This document shows positions 51,704 through 60,716 of a DNA stretch of 64,000 bases, in pieces. The position numbers and the translations under genes are program-made. Within the stretch, counting starts at the first letter, position 1, and the number at the start of each line of letters is the position of its first letter. Under the pieces are notes generated by a model. That model was not told the origin of the DNA. It did no database searches and worked only from the letters and a program-made list of their open reading frames with translations. This DNA comes from Clostridia bacterium. GTDB lineage: Bacteria; Bacillota; Clostridia; Christensenellales; UBA1242. The stretch is taken from assembly GCA_900767715.1 (NCBI GenBank), contig CAAGAD010000009.1:15573-79572 (forward strand), written 5' to 3'.

Positions 51704-52183
51704 ATGAATTCGAAAAAAATTTTTAAAAACAAAAAAATAAACAATCTGTTTACTGGAATTAGCGTATTGCTAATTATTGGATTGTTGGTCGCACTCTGTG
51801 TTAACGTAGGAAAATTGAACACTTCTCGTAAGGTAACTAATTTAGATTATGCCATAACAAGCATTAGTTCTACAACGGGTAAGGACGTTGATAGCAATCT
51901 TCATATTTCAATGAAAAACAAAAAGGCTGTTGACGGATTGTCAATCAAGCTGAGTGATAATGCACAAATTACATATAAGGTGGCCTTTTATGATGAAGAT
52001 GGTGCATTCGTATCAATGACAACGGCTCAAAGCGCCGATTTTGATAACTCAAATATTCCATCTACAGCAAAAACGTTCCGAGTTGAAATTACGCCAAATC
52101 AAGTTGATGGTAAGGACGTGACTATTACTATTTGGAATATTAGTAATTACACTGCTCAACTAACAATTGTTTACAACAAATAA
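51704..52183 (+). CDS. membrane-tethered ectodomain protein of the phage
   Basis: 159 residues from the ATG at 51704 (GGGAG upstream; an earlier TTG in frame is less likely). Very basic N-terminus (KKIFKNKKINN), one membrane helix (about 17-38), then about 120 outer residues, beta-rich, with VAFYDEDGAFVSMTTAQSAD and KTFRVEITPN. The outer domain resembles that of the protein at 52314. Possible virion tip or assembly protein. Confidence 0.65.
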   Translation: MNSKKIFKNKKINNLFTGISVLLIIGLLVALCVNVGKLNTSRKVTNLDYAITSISSTTGKDVDSNLHISMKNKKAVDGLSIKLSDNAQITYKVAFYDEDGAFVSMTTAQSADFDNSNIPSTAKTFRVEITPNQVDGKDVTITIWNISNYTAQLTIVYNK

Positions 52184-52193
52184 GGCGGTGTGT

Positions 52194-52301
52194 ATGAAAA
52201 AGATAATAAAAAACAAAAAAACACGCAGTGTTGTCAAAATAGTGCTATTGGTTGTTCATATAGCGTTAACTATTGGTGCATTGTTGGTGGTTTTTAAATA
52301 A
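52194..52301 (+). CDS. 35-residue single-helix phage protein
   Basis: Nine basic residues among the first 15 (KKIIKNKKTRSVVK) and one membrane helix to the end. AAGGCGG precedes the ATG. Short enough to escape most gene finders. Tiny one-helix proteins are usual in inovirus virions; whether this is the coat or a minor tip protein is open. Confidence 0.6.
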   Translation: MKKIIKNKKTRSVVKIVLLVVHIALTIGALLVVFK

Positions 52302-52313
52302 GGAGACTACTAA

Positions 52314-53123
52314 ATGAAAAAAATAAAAGGTAAAAATGACAGCGTGTTTTTATTGCTTGTTGGAGCACTGCTTGTTATTGCAACGATCTGTGGTTTGGTT
52401 GCAGTCATAAACAACGATAAATCTAATATGCGTACCGTTCGACCCGATTATTTTATCGGTGGTCTAGACTCAAATTCCGGTAAATACGTAGCTACAAAAG
52501 GCAGTATTTACACTAAGCATTCGTTCGAATGTCAAGGGTTGAAAACAACTTTAAACTTTGATGCGACAATTACTTATGGCTTGTATTTTTATGATGAAAA
52601 TGAAAAATTTATGATTTCTCAAACATCATTGGAAACTAACGTTAATGAAATACCTGTCAATGCTAAGTATGTACGCATTGTAATCACGCCTAAGGAAGAT
52701 TCTAAAGTGTCCTGGTACGAGAAAAGCAAATATTCGTCTCAGTTGAAAGTCGAGGTCTTTAAAGAACAAAAATTTGTTCATCAAGACGTTTATGGCGATG
52801 ATTTGTTTACATATCTAGGTCAAGGATATTTCTCCGCAGATGGTTTCGTTCAAGATACTACAAGTGAAAAATCCTTCTATTTCTCAAATGACATTGGCTT
52901 GACAGATTATAGTCGAATTAAAGTCTATGTGCCAAAAAGCACAACTAATTTCACAATCGACTTTTATTCTGCGACATCAACTAAGGTTGCATTGGAACCA
53001 TCATTAATTGAAAGTGATAGCGACTTTGAAATCCGAGTTTATGATTTGTCAGGAGTGTCGCGCGCTGTTCTTTGCTGGAAAACTGGTTCGACAATGCCTC
53101 AAATAAGAGCATTGATTGGTTAG
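52314..53123 (+). CDS. membrane-tethered ectodomain protein, two domains
   Basis: 269 residues. N-terminal membrane helix (about 12-32) after basic residues, then an outer domain (about 44-148) similar to that of the 51704 protein (YGLYFYDENEKFMISQTS against YKVAFYDEDGAFVSMTTAQ), then a second beta-rich domain (about 155-269). AAGGAG precedes the ATG. Probably exposed on virion or cell surface. Confidence 0.65.
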   Translation: MKKIKGKNDSVFLLLVGALLVIATICGLVAVINNDKSNMRTVRPDYFIGGLDSNSGKYVATKGSIYTKHSFECQGLKTTLNFDATITYGLYFYDENEKFMISQTSLETNVNEIPVNAKYVRIVITPKEDSKVSWYEKSKYSSQLKVEVFKEQKFVHQDVYGDDLFTYLGQGYFSADGFVQDTTSEKSFYFSNDIGLTDYSRIKVYVPKSTTNFTIDFYSATSTKVALEPSLIESDSDFEIRVYDLSGVSRAVLCWKTGSTMPQIRALIG

Positions 53124-53133
53124 GAGGTAATTT

Positions 53134-53691
53134 ATGAGAAAATCGACTAACAATATATCAAGTGTGTTATCTAGTCTATCGATATTAATGCTTGTCGTTG
53201 TTGTTGTCGGTTTTCTTTTTTACCGCACTGATGGATTTACGACGGCATATAAGCAATTTTATCTTGTGTGTGGAGATGACAATATAGTTGGCAACCGTGA
53301 TAATATGCCGATAAAATTAAATGAAGAATATCGATTTGACATTGTAAATGAAATTGCAGGTTTGATTGACGATGACAGCAATTATGTCGTTAAAATCGTA
53401 CCAAAAATAGATGAAAAAACGAATTTTACATTTATTGTTGACAATGAAGAAAAGACTTATGGCGACATCGAAAGTCTAACTAAATGTTTTGAGTTGAGAT
53501 TGTACACCAACTATTTTATTTTGAAAGCGACTACGGATTTGCCTAATATGTTGCAAGATTTATACTCTGTCGATTCCGTTTCTAATTGTCCTAACATCAT
53601 TGATACAGCCACACCTTATTTCACACTGATTGTAATGAAAGGCGCGGATGAAATCAGTATTAATTTAAGTTTAGAAAGTGAGCGATTATGA
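53134..53691 (+). CDS. membrane-tethered ectodomain protein of the phage
   Basis: 185 residues. One membrane helix (about 12-30) and an outer domain of about 155 residues with two Cys pairs' worth of cysteines (Cys in YLVCGDD, LTKCFEL, SNCPN). No family recognised. AGGAGG precedes the ATG; overlaps the pIII-like gene by four bases. Confidence 0.6.
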   Translation: MRKSTNNISSVLSSLSILMLVVVVVGFLFYRTDGFTTAYKQFYLVCGDDNIVGNRDNMPIKLNEEYRFDIVNEIAGLIDDDSNYVVKIVPKIDEKTNFTFIVDNEEKTYGDIESLTKCFELRLYTNYFILKATTDLPNMLQDLYSVDSVSNCPNIIDTATPYFTLIVMKGADEISINLSLESERL

Positions 53692-55067
53692 ACAAAAAGA
53701 AGAAAATTGTTAGCTTATTGTTGTTTGTGTGTTCAATATTTGTGAGTTTATTCACCATAGGTTTGACTAGCGCAGCCATTACAAGTGACTCTGTGCAATA
53801 TACAAATGTATTGGACGATTTACAAAAAGATAATAACTTTGATAGCAGTAATTATATCGTTGACACTACAGATAATTCATTAAAAGTTATCCAAGTAGGC
53901 GAAAGTGATTATAACGAGTTATTTCTCTACGTTTATCAACCAAATTCACCAAATGATAAGTTAAGAGCAACTTATATAAATATGTCATTAACAGCGAATA
54001 ATGACAACAACAAAATTTACCAGCTTACTTTGTTAAATTCAAATGGCGTGTTTCATAAATATCGGGTTAAAAACTTTTCCGTATCAAATGAAATAACTCG
54101 ATACTATAACATTACATCCATATATAGAAAGTGGTTAAAGGGAGTTGACGATGATACTTCCGAAATTAATGATAATGTTATTTCGCAAGTATCATTTGAG
54201 GTAGGTTACCTATATACTTTAAGAACGAACAATAATGGCGAGATAGAATTTAACAGCAGTAAACTAGAAGTTATAAACATAACATCGAAGTGGGTCGGCT
54301 ATATAAGGTATGGAAATGGGTCTGGGATATTGCCTGCCAACACAGATGCATTTTTTGTCGCTTTTGACACGGATAGAAAGATTGATGAATTGTTGCAAGC
54401 GGATATTTCTTTTGTTCATTATTCTTACCATAAGGAAATTGATTTGACAACTTTGGATGGTGAGACGACTTGGACAAATGGTGAACATATAACTGAAAAT
54501 AAAACACTAAGCGCAACTAAGACTGAGGAAATAAAAGTTGGTTATATTTTTAAATCTAAATATAGTTGGCAACAAATAATGTCAAAAAATGATTTTGTCG
54601 AAGATAACCAGCACACTTTAACAAAAATTGCCGGAGAAAATCTCGAGAATACATCCTGGGTTTTGAATTTTTGGACCACGAAATACAGCGAGTATAGCGA
54701 TTCCGTCTTAGCAACACCAGTTCGTAAACACGAGAAAGGCGAACGTGTTACTAACGTGACAATTTTGCGACTCACATTCAATACTAACGGAATGATCTAT
54801 AACCTAGGCTGTGTTGATAATATGCAGAATAGTAGCTCAACACCAGCTGGGTATGGTGTTTCACTTTTGGATAAATTGAGAGCCTATATTCAAGCTATTT
54901 TCGGTTTAATAATGATCATATTGTTTGTTATTCTTTTGTCGCCTATTTTGCCGACTATAATTAGTATGATATGGTTCATTTTGAAATGTTTTATAAAGAT
55001 AATTTTATGGTTGTTATTACTTCCAGTGAGAATTGTAAAAAGAATAGTGAGTAAAGGAAAAGAATAA
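53688..55067 (+). CDS. pIII-like adsorption protein candidate
   Basis: 459 residues. Signal peptide (about 1-29: basic start, hydrophobic core, SAA cleavage region), a large Asn/Thr-rich outer part (about 30-395) and a C-terminal double hydrophobic stretch with basic end (about 396-459, ending VKRIVSKGKE). Secreted, C-terminally anchored and the largest structural gene before the ATPase: this is the layout and place of the receptor-binding pIII protein in filamentous phages. No direct sequence match claimed. Confidence 0.65.
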   Translation: MNKKKKIVSLLLFVCSIFVSLFTIGLTSAAITSDSVQYTNVLDDLQKDNNFDSSNYIVDTTDNSLKVIQVGESDYNELFLYVYQPNSPNDKLRATYINMSLTANNDNNKIYQLTLLNSNGVFHKYRVKNFSVSNEITRYYNITSIYRKWLKGVDDDTSEINDNVISQVSFEVGYLYTLRTNNNGEIEFNSSKLEVINITSKWVGYIRYGNGSGILPANTDAFFVAFDTDRKIDELLQADISFVHYSYHKEIDLTTLDGETTWTNGEHITENKTLSATKTEEIKVGYIFKSKYSWQQIMSKNDFVEDNQHTLTKIAGENLENTSWVLNFWTTKYSEYSDSVLATPVRKHEKGERVTNVTILRLTFNTNGMIYNLGCVDNMQNSSSTPAGYGVSLLDKLRAYIQAIFGLIMIILFVILLSPILPTIISMIWFILKCFIKIILWLLLLPVRIVKRIVSKGKE

Positions 55068-55426
55068 TGCGATTAGCTAAAATAAAGAATAAATATTTAT
55101 TTGACAGTGAAAAACCAAATGGCACGCATACATATGCAGTTTATTATGATAGGCAATCTAAACGTAATCGTGCAATCGCATTGACGCATTTGTATGTCAA
55201 AGATGATAAGCGTTTTAAACAAGTGCATAAGGGCAATATTTTAGTTTCTCATTTTAAAGAGTTTGAGACACCGACTGGTGTGCAAAATTACTACTATTCT
55301 AAAACGTTAAGTGGTAAGAAAATTAATTTAAAGGACAAAGAAATAGTTAAAGTCTATAAAAGATATTTGCCAAAAAAACAATCAGACAAATTAAAAATCT
55401 TTGCCAAACATAATAAAAATTATTAG
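55067..55426 (+). CDS. small basic phage protein, unknown
   Basis: 119 residues, about one quarter Lys/Arg, no membrane helix. Many Tyr and Lys, possibly nucleic-acid binding. Coupled to the pIII-like gene (TAATG). Not recognised. Confidence 0.6.
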   Translation: MRLAKIKNKYLFDSEKPNGTHTYAVYYDRQSKRNRAIALTHLYVKDDKRFKQVHKGNILVSHFKEFETPTGVQNYYYSKTLSGKKINLKDKEIVKVYKRYLPKKQSDKLKIFAKHNKNY

Positions 55427-55436
55427 AAAAAAAGAA

Positions 55437-55468
55437 ATCTGTTGTCTAACTATCTAACGACAACAGAT
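55437..55468. other. hairpin in the middle of the prophage
   Basis: ATCTGTTGTC and GACAACAGAT form a 10-bp perfect stem with a 12-base loop, no T run after it. It lies between two gene blocks, where filamentous phages have a central terminator; it could also be an operator. Confidence 0.5.
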
Positions 55469-55554
55469 AAAGAATGGTTATTTACTTTCGTTGACATTAG
55501 TATATGCCTTTTGTCTGTAAAAGTCAATAAAATTTTTCAAAATTGGAGTAAAAA

Positions 55555-55767
55555 ATGTTTAAAAAATATTCAATAGAAGATCGAGAAAAATATTACGGTA
55601 ATACAACATTCAAAAATACTGCGAAGAGTCGTTATGGTATTGGTTATTATATGGTGTTGCGCAATGGTAGTCTGCCAAAGGATTTAAGTGCCTATAATAA
55701 GGATACCGTTGCTGGAATGAAGCAAGCTTATAAAGCTCTGTGTACGTCTAGAAAAATTAAATTTTAA
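55555..55767 (+). CDS. 70-residue phage protein, unknown
   Basis: Soluble, basic, Tyr-rich. TTGGAG precedes the ATG, and TTGACA at 55491-55496 could belong to its promoter. No family recognised. Confidence 0.55.
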   Translation: MFKKYSIEDREKYYGNTTFKNTAKSRYGIGYYMVLRNGSLPKDLSAYNKDTVAGMKQAYKALCTSRKIKF

Positions 55768-55807
55768 ATTGGTTTTTAAATAAAAAAAGACGGAGAGATA
55801 ATCAAAA

Positions 55808-55900
55808 ATGAAAAAGTTTAGTTTAATTGTAAAGGTGACACTCGGTTTGTTGATTTTGGTTGTTGTGGGATATTTTATTTTTACGATAAAACAAGTTTAA
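55808..55900 (+). CDS. 30-residue single-helix phage protein
   Basis: MKKFSLIVKV then one membrane helix and a short basic end (TIKQV). CGGAGAG precedes the ATG. It lies directly before the Zot-like gene. A tiny virion or assembly protein by size and place; not on most gene lists because of its length. Confidence 0.55.
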   Translation: MKKFSLIVKVTLGLLILVVVGYFIFTIKQV

Positions 55901-55912
55901 TGTGGTCAGTTT

Positions 55913-58075
55913 ATGAGGTTGAAAGAGAAAATTAAAGGCATAAACTACCGACACTATATAGCCGTTGGAATAACTCTTGCGTTTGTGATTGTCACAGTGT
56001 TGGTGTTTCCTAACGCTTTTGTTAGATTGTGGGAAAGTTTATGCGACTTATGGTCAAGTATAAAGTACTATTTCTGCAAATTGTTCAACATTGATAACAC
56101 TGTTGTTCCAACTGTAATCGACACTTCCAACGTTAAGTGGACACCAATTTTCAGTCTTCCAGCAACGTGGGATGAATTTGTCGTGGCGTGGCGACAGTAT
56201 TGGAAAGTATGGATTTCAAATAGTAACATATCAGCGTATCTAGGTTTCTTGGGTAAATTGTTGTATAATTTGTCTAAGATAGTGCTACTCGTTGTAATTC
56301 CCGTTATATTAATTACCTTTTTGTTATTTCAGCGATATATGCAAAAACAAAACAATAATTATGATAAGGACAGCAAGCCACTGATTTTTATGAAATGGTT
56401 GGCGTCGAAAACCTACATTCCGGTAAAGCGCTGGCTGAAACAGTTGATTAATTTTTGCAAAAGCCATAAATATTTCAAAATCTGGTTGTGGATTTGGCTA
56501 TTTAATTTTAATGTATGTACAATAATTTTGGAATGTATGGCATTCTATTTCTACTTTTGCATCAGTTTTAGCGTTGGTGACATATATGGTCAATTCTATA
56601 AGTTATTCTGTGATTTATCAGTAGTCGTCGCGTTTATACCTATTTGGTGTTGGGTTGTATTAGGCTATTTAATTGTGTGTAATATTCGCAAAAAAATAGG
56701 TGTTGCCAGATTAAATCGTTTTGAGCGTCGAAATCGCGGTTTTATCAACGAGCGCCCCATTGTGACTATGACGTGCGGTACAATGGGTAAGAAAAAGACG
56801 ACAAATATAACTGACATTGCGCTATCGCAAGAAGCGATGTTAAGAGATAAGGCCTTTGAGTTATTGGGCAAAAATGATATGAAGTTTCCTAATTTTCCTT
56901 GGATAAATTTAGAAAATGTTATCAAGGACGCAATGCGTAAACATAAGATTTACAACTTGGCAACGTGTAGATATTTTATTGTCAAAAAACGTAAACGTTG
57001 GATACGTAAGCAAACAAAAGAAAATTTGTTTGGATACGATTTTGAAAGATACGGTCTTTGGTATAATGACGCTTTATCAATGACTGACGTTTGGCAAGTT
57101 ATCGAAACATACGCACAATTATACTTTATCTATATCATACAGAGTAGTTTGATTATCTCTAACTACTCTATAAGAACTGATAACGTAATGAACGAGTGTG
57201 GTAACTTTCCTATGTGGGATACCGACTTTTTTGAACGTGACGTTGAAATACAAGACGAAACAAGTCGACACGCACACATTATTGATTTTGACGCTTTGAG
57301 ACTTGGACGCAAAGTTATTGAAAACAACTATAAAAAAGATAGTTTTGATTTCGGTGTGGTAGTTATAACGGAAGTCGGTAAAGAAAGAAAAAACAACTTG
57401 CAACTACAAGAAATGAAACGTAAGGACGAAACAACCAACCAAAAGAACGACGGATTTAATGATTGGTTAAAAATGATACGTCATAGTGCCACCGTTGACA
57501 ACTTCCCCTTTGTCAAGGTTATCACTGACGAACAACGTCCAGAGAGTTGGGGTGCTGACGCCCGTGATTTAAGCGATATTGTGCATATACGCGATACAAG
57601 CGATAAAAAACTTGCAATGCCATTTTTTAGTTTGTTTGAACTTATTTATGATTTTGTGTTTGATAAGTTTATAAACTTGTATTATCGCTATCGTTTCGTG
57701 CGTAGTGATAATACATTGCCTATGTATATGCTCAAAAAGTTGGCGTCTATTTTGCACAACTATTACACAAGAATTTACAACACGTTTGGATACTTTACTT
57801 TGGATATTCAAATAGAAAGTGGAACGCAAGACGGTCAATTTGAAGAACGCAAGTACTATCTTATGACGAAAAAAATATACAGTAAGCGTTTTACCACGGA
57901 CTGTTTTAGTGACTTCTTTGCTACAAAAAGCATAAAGTCGCCTATTGGTATAAATGATTTAACGGAATACGAAACGGAAAAAGCAACGATTGATGAATTG
58001 AAAGAGCAAAATAGTTATTTTATAGCAGACTTGACAAAAAAACAAGATACGGATACCGATACTTATAATAAATAG
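55913..58075 (+). CDS. Zot/pI-like phage assembly ATPase
   Basis: 720 residues. Four N-terminal membrane helices (about 15-33, 121-140, 191-218, 236-257), then a cytosolic ATPase starting at about 280. The P-loop is CGTMGKKKTT (288-297): the second glycine of the GXXXXGKT pattern is Lys. A Walker-B-like strand FGVVVITEVGKERKN lies near residue 485. Zot/pI drives extrusion of filamentous phages through the membrane; the classic form has a C-terminal helix, so the N-terminal helices are unusual. Called from domain order, context and P-loop. Confidence 0.7.
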   Translation: MRLKEKIKGINYRHYIAVGITLAFVIVTVLVFPNAFVRLWESLCDLWSSIKYYFCKLFNIDNTVVPTVIDTSNVKWTPIFSLPATWDEFVVAWRQYWKVWISNSNISAYLGFLGKLLYNLSKIVLLVVIPVILITFLLFQRYMQKQNNNYDKDSKPLIFMKWLASKTYIPVKRWLKQLINFCKSHKYFKIWLWIWLFNFNVCTIILECMAFYFYFCISFSVGDIYGQFYKLFCDLSVVVAFIPIWCWVVLGYLIVCNIRKKIGVARLNRFERRNRGFINERPIVTMTCGTMGKKKTTNITDIALSQEAMLRDKAFELLGKNDMKFPNFPWINLENVIKDAMRKHKIYNLATCRYFIVKKRKRWIRKQTKENLFGYDFERYGLWYNDALSMTDVWQVIETYAQLYFIYIIQSSLIISNYSIRTDNVMNECGNFPMWDTDFFERDVEIQDETSRHAHIIDFDALRLGRKVIENNYKKDSFDFGVVVITEVGKERKNNLQLQEMKRKDETTNQKNDGFNDWLKMIRHSATVDNFPFVKVITDEQRPESWGADARDLSDIVHIRDTSDKKLAMPFFSLFELIYDFVFDKFINLYYRYRFVRSDNTLPMYMLKKLASILHNYYTRIYNTFGYFTLDIQIESGTQDGQFEERKYYLMTKKIYSKRFTTDCFSDFFATKSIKSPIGINDLTEYETEKATIDELKEQNSYFIADLTKKQDTDTDTYNK

Positions 58076-58171
58076 GTTTTTTGCGTTTGGATTTGCGGGC
58101 GATTCTAAAAGGTCGCTCACAAATTCACGTATTTAACAATACACTTTTCACTCGAAATTTAGGAGCATATT

Positions 58172-59140
58172 GTGTTAAAAACATCTATTGATTTGTTGCC
58201 TTTTGACGAGCTGTATCCTTTTTTTAAATTTGATAGCTGTTTTAGAAATGGAAACAGAGTCGTTAATAGAGAACAATTTTTTAAAATCTACCACGACGGT
58301 AGCCATTATGTAGGTAACGTTGTGCGTGAATATGAAAAGCCATATCCTAAACTTGTTGGCAGAAAAAGGTCGGAAATAGACGAGCTTTTTGACGCCTATT
58401 TTTTGCTTGGCTTGCGAGAAAACCTACGAAGAAAAGATTTGTTTAATTTTATTAAAAATAAGTTACAAGAGCAAAAGTGTTATATCGATGATATTGATGC
58501 ATATATTTTTAAGCGTATTAATGTAAAATTCCATAATTTGCACAAGCGTTTGAAGATATTTAAACGCAAGGCTCGTTTAAATAAATGGACGCATTTCGTC
58601 ACTTTAACTTATGACGATAATAAGTGTGATGAAAATGAGTTTAAATATAAATTGAAACGATGTTTAGCAAATTTACATACGCGCCGTGGGTGGAAATATA
58701 TGGGTGTTTTTGAACGCGCGCCTAAAACAGATAGATTGCATTTTCACGCGCTGATGTATGTTCCTAGCGGAGAAATGGTTGGAACTATAGAAGATAGATT
58801 AGACTATTCAACTGCGCAACAACGTATGCAATTGACTCATTGTAATGTTTTTTTTGAAGAAAAATTTGGTCGCAATGACTTTGCAAAAATTAATGATATA
58901 GATGTTAAAAAAGGCAATGCAATAGATTATATTATTAAATATATAGCTAAGAGTGGCGAAAGAATATTATACAGTCGCGGAATTCCAAGCTATGTTATTG
59001 TTAAGCTAAATTATGCGGACATAGCAACTACTATGTTTGATTTTATTCAAAAATTTGTCTTATTTGATGACGTCATCGATTATGAACGTGATGTATTGAA
59101 AATCGGTCGAGAGTATCGGCAATTATCAATGTTTCCTTGA
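58172..59140 (+). CDS. HUH rolling-circle replication initiator
   Basis: 322 residues. Motif 1 FVTLTYDD (142-149), HUH motif HFH (190-192 in RLHFHALMYV), and the catalytic tyrosine motif IDYIIKYIAK with Tyr253 and Tyr257. Starts with GTG at 58172 after TAGGAG. It nicks the double-strand origin to begin rolling-circle replication. The double Tyr suggests phage-type (two-tyrosine) Rep. Confidence 0.85.
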   Translation: MLKTSIDLLPFDELYPFFKFDSCFRNGNRVVNREQFFKIYHDGSHYVGNVVREYEKPYPKLVGRKRSEIDELFDAYFLLGLRENLRRKDLFNFIKNKLQEQKCYIDDIDAYIFKRINVKFHNLHKRLKIFKRKARLNKWTHFVTLTYDDNKCDENEFKYKLKRCLANLHTRRGWKYMGVFERAPKTDRLHFHALMYVPSGEMVGTIEDRLDYSTAQQRMQLTHCNVFFEEKFGRNDFAKINDIDVKKGNAIDYIIKYIAKSGERILYSRGIPSYVIVKLNYADIATTMFDFIQKFVLFDDVIDYERDVLKIGREYRQLSMFP

Positions 59141-59456
59141 TGGTTTATTGATGAAAAATCATATGCCATTTGAATTTAACAAAGTAAGCTGGTAAATTTT
59201 ATTATTCTCTGTATTGAGCATCGTAATTGATGCTTTTTTGCGTATAATTTATATTTAATATTTTGGATATGTGAGTGCGTGTGGGATGGAAATAATAGGT
59301 GGACAAAAGAAAAAGTGTGTTTTAACAAGCGGTTTAGCGTTTAAACACACTTTTTGGCAACATTATGACCCACATTGCACAAGTAAAAAGGCGACCCCTT
59401 GCGTTGCCGACGAAAGTCGGCACTCGTTAAATAGCAAGGGGTCGCCTAATACTCTC
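59141..59456. other. phage intergenic region with two large hairpins
   Basis: No supported gene; a 71-codon frame at 59271 runs through the hairpins and lacks a ribosome-binding site. Hairpin 1: AAAAAGTGTGTTT (59310-59322) with AAACACACTTTTT (59343-59355). Hairpin 2: GGCGACCCCTTGC (59390-59402) with GCAAGGGGTCGCC (59434-59446), enclosing a second stem GCCGAC/GTCGGC (59406-59421) with a GAAA loop. The place after rep is where filamentous phages keep the origin and packaging signal. Hairpin 2 has a T run on the minus strand and could end the gene at 59457. Confidence 0.65.
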
Positions 59457-59600
59457 TTACTTCTTTTTTCTCTTTTTTACCAATAAAACAATAACCATTG
59501 TTATTATAATTGCAATTCCTATGATTAACAATATCTTCTTGTCGGTAAAATTAGAAATTCCATATCCAGCTGGCTGAGTATCTTGTGGTATATCGTTCAT
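59457..59600 (-). CDS. 47-residue major-coat-like protein, antisense to the rest
   Basis: N-terminus polar and slightly acidic (NDIPQDTQPAGYGISNFTD), one membrane helix (about 23-41), C-terminus VKKRKKK. This acidic-helix-basic layout is that of filamentous phage major coat proteins without a signal peptide. GAGGAG precedes the ATG, a TTGACT-17-TATAAT promoter lies upstream on the minus strand and a strong hairpin downstream, so it is a complete single-gene unit with the best expression signals in the prophage. Confidence 0.65.
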   Translation of the reverse strand: MNDIPQDTQPAGYGISNFTDKKILLIIGIAIIITMVIVLLVKKRKKK

Positions 59601-59621
59601 AATAAACTCCTCATTTTCCTA

Positions 59622-59664
59622 TTGCAAGTTGTTATATTATAGTGTATTATTTTCAATAAGTCAA
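59622..59664. promoter_or_regulatory. overlapping divergent promoters
   Basis: Plus strand: TTGCAA (59622-59627), 17 bases, TATTAT (59645-59650), toward the transposase. Minus strand: TTGACT (59664-59659), 17 bases, TATAAT (59641-59636), toward the coat-like gene. The two overlap almost completely, so RNA polymerase can use only one at a time. Confidence 0.65.
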
Positions 59665-59678
59665 TTAGGTAGGGCAAA

Positions 59679-60716
59679 ATGAAAAACAAGGGGACAAAAA
59701 ATCTGACTCGAACTCAGAGAATAAAGATTGAAACGTTATATAATGCTGGTGTGAGCAAAATAAATATAGCAAAAAACGTGGGAGTGTGCGTTCGCACTAT
59801 ACAATATGAGATAAAACGAGGATCCTACGAACATATAAATAGAAGAAACAGTTTTTGGTATGGTGTTCAAACAAAGAAAACAATAAGATATTCTAGCGAT
59901 TTGGCTCAACAGCGCTATGAATTTAAATGCACTAAAAAGGGACGTCCATTGAAAATCGGTAATGATTATGCGTTTATTCAATATATCGAAACACGTTGTC
60001 AAAAAGAAAGAATATCAGCTTGTGCAGTATTGGGTCAAATCAAGCGTGAGAATATGCCTTTTAAAACTCGTATAAGCAAAACTACATTGTATCGATATAT
60101 AGCTGACGGATTGTTTTCAAATCTAAAGATTGCTAAACGAAAGCAAAAATATAAACACGTCACAATTAAGCGTGTTGCAAAAGGTCCTAGTATAGAAAAA
60201 AGACCTGACGAAATTAATCAACGCAAAACGTTTGGTCATTGGGAAATGGACTGTGTCTGTGGGTCAAATAAGACTACACTATTAGTGTTGAGCGAGCGTT
60301 TAACTCGAAAAGAAATAATCTTTAAAATGGTGAGCCAAAAAAGCAAAAATGTTATAGCTTGTCTAAACAAACTGGAACGACGCTTTGGACGTAAGTTTAA
60401 GCAGGTGTTTAAGTCGATAACAATGGACAACGGAAGTGAGTTCGCTGATTACGTTGGAATTGAAAAGTCTATATATGGCAAAGGCAAACGCACGACGACT
60501 TACTACTGTCACCCTTATTGTAGCAGTGAACGTGGCACAAACGAACGCCTTAATCGTGAAATTCGCCGACTTATACCAAAGGGAAGCAATCTATCCAAAT
60601 ACACCGACGCTGATATTCAATATGTTGAAGACTGGGTTAATAACTATCCACGTGAAGTTTTGGGATATGCGACGTCACGTGATATGTTTGAAAAACATCT
60701 TCTTGCAATAATGTAA
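59679..60716 (+). CDS. IS30-family transposase, probable phage integrase
   Basis: 345 residues. N-terminal helix-turn-helix (TLYNAGVSKINIAKNVGVCV), then the DDE core: Asp191 in HWEMDC, Asp250 in ITMDNGSEF, and Glu in the ERGTNERLNRE segment. No inverted repeats typical of an insertion sequence flank the gene, and it is the last gene of the phage block. IS30-type transposases are known to serve as integrases in some filamentous phages. Confidence 0.88.
   Translation: MKNKGTKNLTRTQRIKIETLYNAGVSKINIAKNVGVCVRTIQYEIKRGSYEHINRRNSFWYGVQTKKTIRYSSDLAQQRYEFKCTKKGRPLKIGNDYAFIQYIETRCQKERISACAVLGQIKRENMPFKTRISKTTLYRYIADGLFSNLKIAKRKQKYKHVTIKRVAKGPSIEKRPDEINQRKTFGHWEMDCVCGSNKTTLLVLSERLTRKEIIFKMVSQKSKNVIACLNKLERRFGRKFKQVFKSITMDNGSEFADYVGIEKSIYGKGKRTTTYYCHPYCSSERGTNERLNREIRRLIPKGSNLSKYTDADIQYVEDWVNNYPREVLGYATSRDMFEKHLLAIM

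Noticed and set aside
59271..59486. 71-codon plus-strand frame in the phage intergenic region
   Set aside because: It runs through both hairpins, has no ribosome-binding site and overlaps the better-supported minus-strand coat-like gene.
59679..60716. An ordinary IS30 insertion sequence
   Set aside because: I found no terminal inverted repeats or short target duplication next to the gene, and it fits the phage block as its last gene. Not fully excluded.
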